Positions 39,548 to 47,672 of a DNA stretch of 64,000 nucleotides are shown in pieces. Source of the DNA: Streptomyces brasiliensis (lineage in GTDB: Bacteria > Actinomycetota > Actinomycetes > Streptomycetales > Streptomycetaceae); NCBI RefSeq assembly GCF_014647875.1, contig NZ_BMQA01000002.1:186001-250000 (forward strand). The letters are read 5' to 3'. A model generated the notes under the pieces. That model was not told where the DNA came from and made no database searches. It saw only the letters and a list, made by a program, of their open reading frames with translations. The first letter of the stretch is position 1. Each line of letters opens with the position of its first letter. The position numbers and the translations under genes are program-made.

Positions 39548-40981
39548 TCAGAGCACCTCGTCGCAGGCCGTGCGCAGCCGTCGTACCCCCTCCGTGATCT
39601 CCTCCGTCCCGGCGACCGCCGCGAAGCTCAACCGGACGTGCGCCGCCGGGGGTTCGGCGCTGAAGTACGGGCGGCCGGGGGTGATCGCCACGCCGGCGCG
39701 CAGGGCCGCGGCGGTGAGGGACTGGTCGTCGGTGCCGTCAGGGAGGCGGAGCCAGAGATGGTAGCCGCCGGACGGAATGTGAGGCAGGGCGAGTTCGGGG
39801 AGGCGGCGGCGCAGGGCCGCCGTCAGGGTGTCGCGGCGGGTCTTCAACTCGGCCGAGACTGAGCGCAGATGGCGGGGCCAGGCCGGTGAACCGACCAGTT
39901 CGAGGGCGGCCTCCTGCAGGGGCCTCGGCACGAAGAAGGAGTCCACGACCTGGATGGCGCGCAGGCGTTCCAGCACCGGCCCGCGCGCGGCCAGGGCGCT
40001 CACCCGGAAGCTGGGCGAGGTCGCCTTGGTCAGCGAGCCGACGTGGACGACGACACCGTCCGGATCGTCGGCGGCCAGCGGACCCGGCAGCGGGCCCGCG
40101 TCCGCGTGCACGAGGCGCCGTACGAAGTCGTCCTCCACCACGAAGGCGCCCGCCTCGCGCGCGATGCGCAGCACCTCACCGCGCCGCTCGGGAGCGAGCA
40201 CGGCGCCGGTCGGGTTCTGGAACAGGGGCTGGCAGACGAACACCCGGGCGCCGCTGGCCCGGAACGCGTCGGCGAGCAGCCCCGGCCGCACCCCGTCGGG
40301 ATCCACGGGGACGGGTACGGGGCGCAGCCCGGCGGCGCGCGCGAGCGCCAGCATGCCGGGGTAGGTGGGCGACTCGACGAGCACAGGGGCCCCGGGCGGG
40401 GCGAGCGCGCGCAGGGTGGTGGCCAGCGCCGACTGACCGCCCGCCGCGATCAGCACCTCGGCCGCGCCGACCCCGCCGCCGATACCGCGCGCGAACCACT
40501 CCCGCAGCTCCGGCAGTCCCTCCATCGGCGGCCGGCCCCAGGCGCCGGGCCGTCGGCCGGCCCGGGCCAGCGCCGCGGCCATCGCCCGCTCGGGCTGCAA
40601 CGAGGGGTGCAGATAGCCACCGCTGAGCTCCAGCACCCCGGGCGGCGGCGCAGCCAGGGAGACCGTGACCCCGGAGGCGTCGACGGTGCGCGGTACGAGG
40701 TCCACGGCACCGTCGGCGCTGAGCGCGACCTCCTGCCAGGAGGTGTCCCCGGCGGGCGCCGCCGCGGTGCGCGGCCGGGCCCGGAACGCACCGGCGCCGG
40801 GCCGGGTCACCACCAGGCCCTCGGCCGCCAGCTGTGCAAGGGCGCGCGAGACCGTGACGGGGCTCACCCGGAACCGCTCAACGAGCGCCCGGCTCGACGG
40901 GAGCTTTCCACCGAGCGAGTAGCGGTCCAGCTCCTGTCGAAGCCTGTCCGCCAGTTCACCGACGCTGCTACGCTCATGCAT
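39548..40981 (-). CDS. MocR-type transcriptional regulator (GntR HTH fused to aminotransferase-like domain)
   Basis: 477 residues. The N-terminal GntR winged helix (LGGKLPSSRALVERFRVSPVTVSRALAQLAAEGLVV) is linked to a fold-type I PLP domain: GGQSALATTLRAL, VLVESPTYPGMLALARA, QNPTGAVLAPERR, VVEDDFVRRL, PLP Lys in HVGSLTKATSPSFRVS. MocR proteins use PLP or an amino compound as a signal. Its ATG lies in CATG, sharing two bases with the start of the divergent EamA transporter gene. It probably controls itself and that transporter. Confidence 0.9.
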   Translation of the reverse strand: MHERSSVGELADRLRQELDRYSLGGKLPSSRALVERFRVSPVTVSRALAQLAAEGLVVTRPGAGAFRARPRTAAAPAGDTSWQEVALSADGAVDLVPRTVDASGVTVSLAAPPPGVLELSGGYLHPSLQPERAMAAALARAGRRPGAWGRPPMEGLPELREWFARGIGGGVGAAEVLIAAGGQSALATTLRALAPPGAPVLVESPTYPGMLALARAAGLRPVPVPVDPDGVRPGLLADAFRASGARVFVCQPLFQNPTGAVLAPERRGEVLRIAREAGAFVVEDDFVRRLVHADAGPLPGPLAADDPDGVVVHVGSLTKATSPSFRVSALAARGPVLERLRAIQVVDSFFVPRPLQEAALELVGSPAWPRHLRSVSAELKTRRDTLTAALRRRLPELALPHIPSGGYHLWLRLPDGTDDQSLTAAALRAGVAITPGRPYFSAEPPAAHVRLSFAAVAGTEEITEGVRRLRTACDEVL

Positions 40982-41003
40982 GAGAGCACAGAGTAGCGCT
41001 ACT
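40969..41003. promoter_or_regulatory. Overlapping divergent start codons with nested palindromes
   Basis: The tetranucleotide CATG at 40979-40982 holds both start codons: ATG on the plus strand at 40980 and ATG on the minus strand at 40981-40979. It sits in a perfect 12-bp palindrome CTCATGCATGAG (40973-40984); another, AGTAGCGCTACT, is at 40992-41003. Possible -10 boxes are TACGCT (40969-40974, plus) and TACTCT (40995-40990, minus). Both genes would be leaderless, with promoters facing through each other. Confidence 0.75.
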
Positions 41004-41900
41004 GCGACGACCCCGATAGCGGTCACCGATCCCCGCGGGCACCACACCGGCCTCGGCACCCTCCAGGCCGCCCTGGGCGTCACCGCCTTCTCGCTCACCT
41101 TCCCGGCCACCGCCTGGGGCCTCGAGGGCTTCGGCCCGTGGAGCCTGGTGGCGGTGCGCAGCGTCCTCGCTGCGGTGATCGCCGGCGTCATTCTGCTCGC
41201 GCTGCACGTCCCGCTGCCCGACCGGCGGCACTGGACCGGGCTCGCCGTCGTGGCCACCGGAGTCGTCCTCGGCTTCCCGCTGCTGACCACGCTCGCCCTG
41301 GAGACCTCGACCACCGCGCACGCCGCCGTCGTCGTGGGCCTGCTCCCGCTGACCACCGCGCTCTTCTCGGCCCTGCGCATGGGCACCCGCCCCTCCCGTA
41401 CCTTCTGGGCCGCGGCCCTGGCCGGCGCGGCGGCCGTCCTCGCCTTCACCGTCCAGCAGAGCGGCGGCGCGCTCACGGCCGCCGACGGGTTTCTGTTCGC
41501 GGCCCTGGTGGTGTGCGCGGCGGGCTACACCGAGGGCGGCCGGCTGGCCCGGGTGATGCCGGGCTGGCAGGTCATCGGCTGGGCGCTGGTGCTGTGTCTG
41601 CCGCTCTCCGTCCCGGCGGCGGGGCTCGCCCTGGCGTTCGAGCCGGTACGGCTGACCGGGCACGCCGTGGCCGGGGTGCTGTGGGTCGCGGCGGGCTCGC
41701 AGTTCCTCGGTCTCGTCGTCTGGTACCGGGGGATGGCGGCCATCGGCATTCCCCGGGCCAGCCAGTTGCAGTTGGCCCAGCCGCTGCTCACACTGGTGTG
41801 GTCGGTGCTGCTGCTGGGCGAGCACCTCACGGCGGCCGCTCCTGTCACCGCCGCCGCTGTGCTCGTGTGCATCGCCGTCACGCAGCGATCGCGTTCGTGA
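40980..41900 (+). CDS. EamA/DMT family transporter
   Basis: 306 residues with ten membrane helices in two repeated five-helix EamA units (first LGTLQAALGVTAFSLTFPAT to about 140, second from AADGFLFAALVVCAAGY). Members export amino acids or metabolites; substrate unknown. ATG 40980 overlaps the start of the divergent MocR gene, so the message must be leaderless or use a later start. Regulator and transporter presumably form one small metabolite-response unit. Confidence 0.9.
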   Translation: MRAQSSATATTPIAVTDPRGHHTGLGTLQAALGVTAFSLTFPATAWGLEGFGPWSLVAVRSVLAAVIAGVILLALHVPLPDRRHWTGLAVVATGVVLGFPLLTTLALETSTTAHAAVVVGLLPLTTALFSALRMGTRPSRTFWAAALAGAAAVLAFTVQQSGGALTAADGFLFAALVVCAAGYTEGGRLARVMPGWQVIGWALVLCLPLSVPAAGLALAFEPVRLTGHAVAGVLWVAAGSQFLGLVVWYRGMAAIGIPRASQLQLAQPLLTLVWSVLLLGEHLTAAAPVTAAAVLVCIAVTQRSRS

Positions 41901-41913
41901 GGAGGCCCCCCAG

Positions 41914-42117
41914 ATGCGCGCAACCGTGGGTGACCGCCTTGTCCAGCACGGCAGGGTGGTCGGCCAGCACGATCAGGTCTCGGAAGTCGTCGAAGTGATG
42001 GGCACGGAGGGCAACCCGCCCTACCGCGTCCGCTTCCCGGACGGCCACGAGGCCGTCATGTCCCCCGGCCCCGACTGCGAGGTCCGGCACCGGGAACAGC
42101 AGACCCAGGCCCAGTAG
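41914..42117 (+). CDS. DUF1918 small protein
   Basis: 67 residues with the DUF1918 pattern MRATVGDRLVQHGRVVGQ, GEVVEV-like (SEVVEVMG), PPYRVRFPDGHEAVMSPGPDC. The family forms an SH3-like barrel of unknown function, common in actinobacteria. ATG 41914 has GAGGAGG eight nt upstream. It ends one nt before the convergent GH10-like gene. Confidence 0.9.
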   Translation: MRATVGDRLVQHGRVVGQHDQVSEVVEVMGTEGNPPYRVRFPDGHEAVMSPGPDCEVRHREQQTQAQ

Positions 42118-42118
42118 A

Positions 42119-43354
42119 TCAGCGCGGGGGATTCGCCGGCCGCCCGTAGTGGTCGGCGATGACCCTCGCCATCGCCCGGATCGGGTCCTTCGCCGTGTCC
42201 TGAGCGGCGAACCAGACGTGTCCGCGCACCTCCGGGTGTGCGGCGGCGCGGGTGAGGTGCCGGGACAGTTCCGCCGGGTCCTGCCAGGCGGCCGGCTGTC
42301 CCGCTGCGCCCGCCTTGTAGAGCGCCTCGCCGATGTAGAGCCGCGTGTTCGTGCCCTTCGCCACGGCTGACCACCAGGACACGACCTTGGCGTAGTCGGC
42401 GGCTGGGTAGCCGATGTTCCAGTACACCTGTGGGACGAGGTAGTCGATCCAGCTGTTGCGCACCCACGCGCGCGTGTCCGCGTACAGATCGTCGTACGCC
42501 TGGACGCCCGCCCGGGTGTCCGAGCCTCGTGAGTCGGTCGCGGCGTTGCGCCAGACCCCGAAGGGGCTGATCCCGAACTGCGTGCCGGGCCGCACCTGCC
42601 TGATGCGCGCGGCGGTCTCCTTCACCAGCCTGTCGATGTTGTCACGCCGCCAGGCGGCCCGGTTGGAGAAGGCGCCGCCGTACGCGTCGTAGGCGGCGTC
42701 GTCGGCGAAGCTCTGTCCCGCCACCGGATACGGGTAGAAGTAGTCGTCGAAGTGGACGGCGTCCACCGGGTAGCGGGCCACCGCGTCCAGGATCGCGTCC
42801 TGCACGAAGGCGCGGACCTTCGGCAGGCCCGGGTTGTAGTAGAGCTTGCCGCCGTACGGCACCACCCAGTCCGGATGCCTGCGTGCGGGGTGCGAGGCGA
42901 CCAGGCGCTCGGGGTCGCTGTGGTTTGCGATCCGGTAGGGGTTGAACCAGGCGTGCAGTTGGAGTCCCCGGGCGTGGGCCTCCGTGACGGCGGTGCCTAG
43001 CGGGTCCCAGCCCGGCGACTTGCCCTGGGTGCCGGTGAGGACCTGGGACCACGGCTCGTACGGCGAGGGCCACAGCGCGTCGGCCGTGGGGCGGACCTGG
43101 AAGAGCACGGTGTTGAGCCGGTCACGGACCGCCCGGTCGAGGTGGGCGGTCAGCTCCGTGCGCTGCTGGGCGGCGGTGAGGCCGGTGCGCGAGGGCCAGT
43201 CGCGGTTGTTGACCGTCGCCAGCCACACGCCCCGCATCTCGGTCGCCGTCCGCCGCGGTGCGGTCCGCCGGTCCGGCGCGGCCGTGGCGCCCTGCGCCAC
43301 CATCAGCGTCGTCAGCGCCGCCACCGTGAACGCCCGGCGTGACATTCGCCCCAT
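42119..43354 (-). CDS. Secreted glycoside hydrolase-like protein (GH10-like/DUF187, YddW family)
   Basis: 411 residues: Sec/Tat-like signal (MSRRAFTVAALTTLMVAQGATA), then a beta/alpha barrel: MRGVWLATVNNRDWPS, DRLNTVLFQVRPTADALWPS, GLQLHAWFNPYR, VDAVHFDDYFYPYP, FGISPFGVWRN and DYLVPQVYWNIGY, all typical of PF02638. The family acts on cell-wall glycans or polysaccharides; catalytic activity of this member is not shown. ATG 43354 or 43345 could be the start. Confidence 0.9.
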   Translation of the reverse strand: MGRMSRRAFTVAALTTLMVAQGATAAPDRRTAPRRTATEMRGVWLATVNNRDWPSRTGLTAAQQRTELTAHLDRAVRDRLNTVLFQVRPTADALWPSPYEPWSQVLTGTQGKSPGWDPLGTAVTEAHARGLQLHAWFNPYRIANHSDPERLVASHPARRHPDWVVPYGGKLYYNPGLPKVRAFVQDAILDAVARYPVDAVHFDDYFYPYPVAGQSFADDAAYDAYGGAFSNRAAWRRDNIDRLVKETAARIRQVRPGTQFGISPFGVWRNAATDSRGSDTRAGVQAYDDLYADTRAWVRNSWIDYLVPQVYWNIGYPAADYAKVVSWWSAVAKGTNTRLYIGEALYKAGAAGQPAAWQDPAELSRHLTRAAAHPEVRGHVWFAAQDTAKDPIRAMARVIADHYGRPANPPR

Positions 43355-43521
43355 CTGCACACCCCGATACACCGCGGATCCGCTCCGTCACGGATCGTTC
43401 CGCGCCTCAGGATGCCCCGACCCGGACGATCGATCATCGATACTTGGGGGTAACGTGCACGATCGGAGCAGGCGCCGGATCTGGAGGACCTGCCGAGCCG
43501 TAGACCAGCGAAGGGGACGAT

Positions 43522-44397
43522 GTGACGGACTTCCCAGCGGGAGACATCACGCGCGTCGGAGTGGTGGGCTCCGGCCAGATGGGCGCCGGCATCGCCGAGG
43601 TGTGCGCCCGCGCCGGCCTGGACGTGAAGGTCGCCGAGATCACCGGCGAGGCCCTGGAGATCGGCCGTACCCGGCTGTTCAACTCCCTGGCCAAGGCCGC
43701 CGAGCGCGGCAAGATCAGCGAGGAGGAGCGGGACGTCACCCAGGCGCGCCTCAGCTTCACCACCGACCTCGGCGAGTTCGCGGACCGTGATCTGGTGATC
43801 GAGGCCGTCGTGGAGAACGAGCAGGTGAAGACCGAGATCTTCCAGGTGCTCGACCAGGTCATGACCCGTGCGGACGCGATCCTCGCCTCCAACACCTCCT
43901 CCATCCCGCTGGTGAAGCTCGCGGTCGCCACCTCGCGCCCGGATCATGTGGTCGGCATCCACTTCTTCAACCCGGCCCCGGTGCAGAAGCTGGTCGAGCT
44001 GATCCCGGCGCTCACCACGTCCGAGGGCACGCTCAGCCGCGCCCAGATCTTCGCCGAGAAGGTGCTGGGCAAGCACGCCATCCGCGCTCAGGACCGCTCC
44101 GGGTTCGTGGTCAACGCGCTGCTCGTGCCCTACCTGCTGTCCGCGATCCGCATGTTCGAGTCGGGCATCGCCAGCCGTGACGACATCGACAACGGCATGG
44201 AGATGGGCTGCGCCCACCCGATGGGCCCGCTGAAGCTGTCCGACCTGATCGGCCTGGACACGATCGTCTCCGTCGCGAACTCGATGTACGCCGAGTACAA
44301 GGAGCCGCTGTACGCGGCGCCGCCGCTGCTGCAGCGGATGGTGGACGCGGGGCGCCTTGGCCGGAAGTCGGGGTCGGGGTTCTACACGTACGGCTGA
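43522..44397 (+). CDS. 3-hydroxybutyryl-CoA dehydrogenase
   Basis: NAD(P)-dependent oxidation of 3-hydroxyacyl-CoA to the 3-keto form in the cytoplasm. 291 residues: Rossmann motif VGVVGSGQMGAGIAEVCARAG, SNTSSIPLVKLA, the active-site His in VGIHFFNPAPVQKLVEL, and the C-terminal dimer part with HPMGPLKLSDLIGLD and EPLYAAPPLLQRMVDAG. GTG 43522 fits the family start. It is monocistronic, with a strong hairpin 10 nt after the stop. A fragment of a second copy lies 600 bp downstream. Confidence 0.95.
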   Translation: MTDFPAGDITRVGVVGSGQMGAGIAEVCARAGLDVKVAEITGEALEIGRTRLFNSLAKAAERGKISEEERDVTQARLSFTTDLGEFADRDLVIEAVVENEQVKTEIFQVLDQVMTRADAILASNTSSIPLVKLAVATSRPDHVVGIHFFNPAPVQKLVELIPALTTSEGTLSRAQIFAEKVLGKHAIRAQDRSGFVVNALLVPYLLSAIRMFESGIASRDDIDNGMEMGCAHPMGPLKLSDLIGLDTIVSVANSMYAEYKEPLYAAPPLLQRMVDAGRLGRKSGSGFYTYG

Positions 44398-44407
44398 TGG
44401 CACAACT

Positions 44408-44443
44408 GTGGGCCTGACATGGGAAGTTCCGTGTCAGGCCCAC
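44408..44443 (+). terminator. Terminator of the hydroxybutyryl-CoA dehydrogenase gene
   Basis: Perfect 12-bp inverted repeat GTGGGCCTGACA / TGTCAGGCCCAC (44408-44419 with 44432-44443) and a 12-nt loop, 10 nt after the stop codon. Confidence 0.85.
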
Positions 44444-44729
44444 GCCTTTCCGTGCCAGGCGCACGACCGGGCTGCGCTGGGCCGCCGCCAGGTTCGCGTC
44501 TTTCCACCTTGTGCGGGGCGCTACCTGTTCAGGCGGCGGAATATCCCTGATGTACCCCCTCCGACAACCGTGAAAGTCCCTGAAAAGTCCCTGGGATGTC
44601 TCCGGCTTCCGCCTGCCTGACACCGCCTGCCTCTGGATTCGCGGGGCCGGCGGCCCAACCTGGGTGCGCGGAAGCATCCAGCCGGCCACGGACCGCACGA
44701 CATCTCCGCGTCTTCCGCCTCGCCATGCG

Positions 44730-44930
44730 AACCAGTGGGGCGGTCGTCGGCCGGGGTGATCTGGAGGGCCGCGGGACGGCCGCGACCGTCGCAGGCGAGG
44801 TGGATCTCATGGGGCAAGCCTCCCCGGTATCGGCCGAGGGCGTGATCGTCCGGTTCGTCCCGTCGGCGCTTCCGCCAGGCGGCCTCCGGATGCCTGCGAA
44901 ACCAGCGGCTACCAGGAGGCCCGTCCTTCA
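44730..44930 (-). pseudogene. Fragment of an IS5-like transposase
   Basis: Minus-strand translation reads RRRDEPDDHALGRYRGGL, then PHEIHLACDGRGRPAALQIT, matching the well-known actinobacterial IS5-group block (DHALGRSRGG..TKIHLA.D..GRPL). The rest of the transposase, and any terminal inverted repeats, are absent. It is a remnant; the event that brought it may have removed most of the second dehydrogenase gene. Confidence 0.75.
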
Positions 44931-44988
44931 TGGGCGTGCAGCGGGCAGCTCGCCCCGGTCCCCCGTTCGAACACCAGGTGCCACGCAC

Positions 44989-45096
44989 ATGGCCGAGGAT
45001 TACAAGGAGCCGCTCTACGCCGCTCCCCCGCTGCTCCGGCGCATGGTCGAGGCGGGCCAGCTCGGCCGCAAGACCCGCTCGGGCCACCTACGGCTG
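44989..45096 (+). pseudogene. 3' end of a second 3-hydroxybutyryl-CoA dehydrogenase gene
   Basis: The translation EDYKEPLYAAPPLLRRMVEA followed by GQLGRKTRSG matches the last 35 residues of the intact gene at 43522 (EYKEPLYAAPPLLQRMVDAG, then RLGRKSGSG). The DNA differs at many third positions, so this is an older paralog rather than a fresh copy. The final FYTYG is lost to a small frameshift (GHLRLV). The first 250 or so codons are missing. Confidence 0.82.
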
Positions 45097-45117
45097 GTTA
45101 CGGGGAGCGACTCTTCA

Positions 45118-45149
45118 CGGGCCCGGCACCGCCTTGGGTGCCGGGCCCG
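45118..45149 (+). terminator. Terminator left from the lost dehydrogenase copy
   Basis: Perfect 13-bp stem CGGGCCCGGCACC / GGTGCCGGGCCCG with a 6-nt loop, followed by TCTGTTT. It lies 21 nt after the dehydrogenase remnant and was presumably its terminator. Confidence 0.85.
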
Positions 45150-45291
45150 TCTGTTTCACACACCGTGTGCGCGCCGGGCCCGCATATGCCCCGCGCGCAC
45201 GCTCCCCTCGCGCCCACCAGGCGAGTTGACTCCTGATGCGCATGCAAGGGATGTGGAACAACCACATGTGACAACAGAGAGGAGTGGACCC

Positions 45292-45549
45292 GTGACCGCC
45301 GATCCCGAGCATCCCGAGGTCCATGGAGAACTCGCAGAGTTACGTCGCCGCCTCGACGTGGCGTACGCCCGAGTCGAGGGAGGACTGGCCCTGCTCAGCC
45401 ATCGCACGGAGGAGACGGCCAAGGAACTGGACGAGCTGAACAGCCGGATGCACTCGCTGGAGCACGCCCGTTGGCCGCTCCCCTCCGTCGCGGCCCTCGC
45501 GGCCGTCGGGGCCCTCGCCGTGGCGATCTGGCAGGCGCTGGCCCATTAG
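45292..45549 (+). CDS. Small coiled-coil, tail-anchored membrane protein
   Basis: 85 residues from GTG 45292, which has GAGGAG seven nt upstream. A long helix with heptad pattern (VHGELAELRRRLDVAYARVE then LLSHRTEETAKELDELNSRM) is followed by one C-terminal membrane helix (SVAALAAVGALAVAIWQAL). No family name recognised. TTGACT at 45226 and AGGGAT at 45247 could be its promoter. The stop overlaps the convergent Nudix gene by 4 nt. Confidence 0.72.
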   Translation: MTADPEHPEVHGELAELRRRLDVAYARVEGGLALLSHRTEETAKELDELNSRMHSLEHARWPLPSVAALAAVGALAVAIWQALAH

Positions 45550-46082
45550 CCGTCGGCGAGCCGGAGATGGTGCAGCAGGAGTAACGCGGCCGCCATGTTG
45601 GCGGCCGGGACCTCGCCGCGGGCGACCATGTCGGGGACGAGCTTGAGGGGGACCCATTCCCGGCGGTCCGACTCGAAGTCGTCCACGGGATGCCCGACGT
45701 ACTCGCCCTCGTCGGCCCAGTAGATGTGGTGCCGGGCGTCCGTGAGGCCGTTGGACGGCTCCACGGTCATCAGGTGGTGCAGGGGTCCCGGCCGCCAGCC
45801 AGTCTCCTCCTCCAGTTCCCGCGCGGCCGCGCGCGGGATGTCCTCGCCGTCCTCCACGACTCCGGCCGCAAGTTCCCACCCCCAGCTGTCCGTGATGAAT
45901 CGGTGGCGCCACAGGAGAAGGACCTCGCGTGCCTCGTTCACCACCGTGGCCACGGCCACCGGCCGCAGCCGTATCAAGAAGTGGTCGAGGTGCCGGCCGT
46001 CCGGCAGCTCGACATCCGCGAGATTGACGCTGAACCAGCGATTTTCATAGACAGTTTGTTCGTTCTGTTTTGTCCACTGCAC
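45546..46082 (-). CDS. NUDIX hydrolase (ADP-ribose pyrophosphatase-like)
   Basis: 178 residues with a complete Nudix box GVVEDGEDIPRAAARELEEETGW, preceded by VLLLWRHRFITDSWGWELAA. Such enzymes cleave nucleoside diphosphates linked to another group, often ADP-ribose or similar. Cytoplasmic. GTG 46082 is the start. It lies downstream of an HTH/TPR regulator gene (58 nt gap, same strand), so the two may be cotranscribed. Substrate unknown. Confidence 0.9.
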   Translation of the reverse strand: MQWTKQNEQTVYENRWFSVNLADVELPDGRHLDHFLIRLRPVAVATVVNEAREVLLLWRHRFITDSWGWELAAGVVEDGEDIPRAAARELEEETGWRPGPLHHLMTVEPSNGLTDARHHIYWADEGEYVGHPVDDFESDRREWVPLKLVPDMVARGEVPAANMAAALLLLHHLRLADG

Positions 46083-46139
46083 GGTTCTGCCACCTTCCGC
46101 CGAGTAAGTGGCAATATCGCAGCAGCAGCGTCGAGTGGC

Positions 46140-47480
46140 CTACAGCGGTACGCGCAGTGCCCCGTCGATGAGTTCGGCGGCTTCAGCGGTTCCGGCACAA
46201 CCGCTGCGCACCAGGTGCTCGCGTACCGCGCGCAGTCTGTCGCGCAGCCGCTGGGACTCCATCCCCCGCGCCTGCTCGGCCATCTGCACCGCCGTCGCCA
46301 CCGCCTTGTCGACGTTGCCCTGCCGCAGCTCGATGGTGCTGAGCATGGCCAGCCGGTGCACCCGGCCCCGGTCGTGCGCCGGATTGTCCACGGCCGCCGC
46401 CGCGTGCTCCCGGGCGGCGGCCAGCTCGCCCAGGCTGAGAAGCGCCTCGGCCACCTGCACATTGACCAGGCCCGGCTGGACATAGCCGGTCTCATCGGGT
46501 TCGTACCCGCGCCGGATGCGTTCGGCGGCCGTCTCGGCCCGCCGGATGCAGGACAGCGCGCTCGTGCCGTCGCCGAGGCGGGCGTACGCCTTGGCCTGCA
46601 TCGCGTACAGGTCCGAGGCGAGGGCCGGGGTGATGTGCTTGCCCGCGGCCCGCAGCGCGGCCTCCGCGAAGGCGACGGCCTGCCGGTACTCCCGCATGAA
46701 CAGCGCCTGGTTGACGAGCAGCGCGATGACGTACGCCCCGAGTCCCCGGTCCCCACTGGCCTTCGCGAGCCTGAGCGCCTGGTGGAAGTAACGCTGGGCG
46801 AGCCCGTGGGCGTCGGAGTCGTATGCGCAGATCCCGGCGATCGCCACCAACCCGCCGGTGGCTCTGTGCAGTTGACGCCCCGTGGCATCGGTGTAGCTGC
46901 CGCGCAGCAACGGAGCCGCCTCGGCGTTGAGGAAGCCGACGATGCGCGTGCGGGTCGCCATGCCGCCCGCCTTGCGGTACATCTGCTCGTAGTGCGTACG
47001 GGCGGCGCGCAGCATCTCGAGGTCGGCCGGCGTGACCCGGTGCCGGCCGCCGCGCGAGACGTCCACGTCCTCGGGCGGGTTCTCCCACTCCCACACGGGC
47101 ATCACGGCGGGCGTGCCGGTGACGGCCGGCGCACCGAGTATGTGCGGGCGCTGCTGTTCGTCGGAGCGCCACAGAGCGGTGGCCCGCTCGACGAACCCGG
47201 ACAGCGAGGTGCCGTGCGGGGTCGAGGGCCCGCCCGGGACACCGAGGCCGATGTCGTCGAGCGTGACGGGCCGGTGCAGCCGCCCCGCGAGCACCTCGCA
47301 GATCAGATCGGGCACCTGGCCGCGTGGCCGCTGGCCCTTCAACCACCGTGCGACGGCGGTGTGTTCGTAACGGAGCGCGAGACCCCGCGCCCGGCCCGCC
47401 TGGTTGACGTGCGCGGCGAGACCGGCGTGCGAGATCCCCGCCTCGTCCAGGATCGCGTCGAGCAGAGTGTTGGGCTGCAT
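46140..47480 (-). CDS. HTH/TPR transcriptional regulator (NsdA-like)
   Basis: 446 residues: an N-terminal helix-turn-helix-like part (LLDAILDEAGISHAGLAAHV and HTAVARWLKGQRPRGQVPDL) and a C-terminal half of helical TPR-type repeats (LLRGSYTDATGRQLHR to RLRDRLRAVREHL). The pattern HTAVARWLxGxxPRG is shared with NsdA-type regulators of Streptomyces, known to affect sporulation and antibiotic production. Start ATG 47480 fits. Targets unknown. Confidence 0.82.
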   Translation of the reverse strand: MQPNTLLDAILDEAGISHAGLAAHVNQAGRARGLALRYEHTAVARWLKGQRPRGQVPDLICEVLAGRLHRPVTLDDIGLGVPGGPSTPHGTSLSGFVERATALWRSDEQQRPHILGAPAVTGTPAVMPVWEWENPPEDVDVSRGGRHRVTPADLEMLRAARTHYEQMYRKAGGMATRTRIVGFLNAEAAPLLRGSYTDATGRQLHRATGGLVAIAGICAYDSDAHGLAQRYFHQALRLAKASGDRGLGAYVIALLVNQALFMREYRQAVAFAEAALRAAGKHITPALASDLYAMQAKAYARLGDGTSALSCIRRAETAAERIRRGYEPDETGYVQPGLVNVQVAEALLSLGELAAAREHAAAAVDNPAHDRGRVHRLAMLSTIELRQGNVDKAVATAVQMAEQARGMESQRLRDRLRAVREHLVRSGCAGTAEAAELIDGALRVPL

Positions 47481-47672
47481 GGAATGCCCCCCGAGTGGCC
47501 TGGTGCCGTCAGAGTAGTGCGAGCGCCTTCACACGGGGTGCGAACGGAGTGCGCGAATCCGGGCTGTGCGCGCGCTGTTGCGGAGAGTGTCGGACCGATT
47601 GACTGAACTGCCTCGCAAGAGGCCGGCCGGGCCGCCGGCTCCCCCTCGTACAGCGGCGGCTTGGCCGTGCGG

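Larger units (their letters stand above)
44398..45291. other. Gene-free scar region with decayed sequences
   Basis: About 900 nt without an intact gene. In order: the dehydrogenase terminator, about 250 nt of unassigned sequence, a transposase fragment (minus strand, about 44730-44930), the 3' end of a second dehydrogenase gene (44989-45096) with its own terminator, and the promoter region of the small coiled-coil protein. A long plus-strand frame through it (44596 to 45549) is only a by-product of high G+C. Confidence 0.75.

Noticed and set aside
44955..44990. tRNA-like T-loop (CCCCCGTTCGAACACC) in the scar region
   Set aside because: The flanking 5-nt arms do not pair, and no acceptor stem or anticodon arm can be drawn around it.
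44596..45549. One long protein-coding gene covering the scar region
   Set aside because: The frame joins unrelated pieces (transposase antisense, dehydrogenase tail, terminator hairpin); only the last 85 codons from GTG 45292 have a ribosome site and coherent composition.
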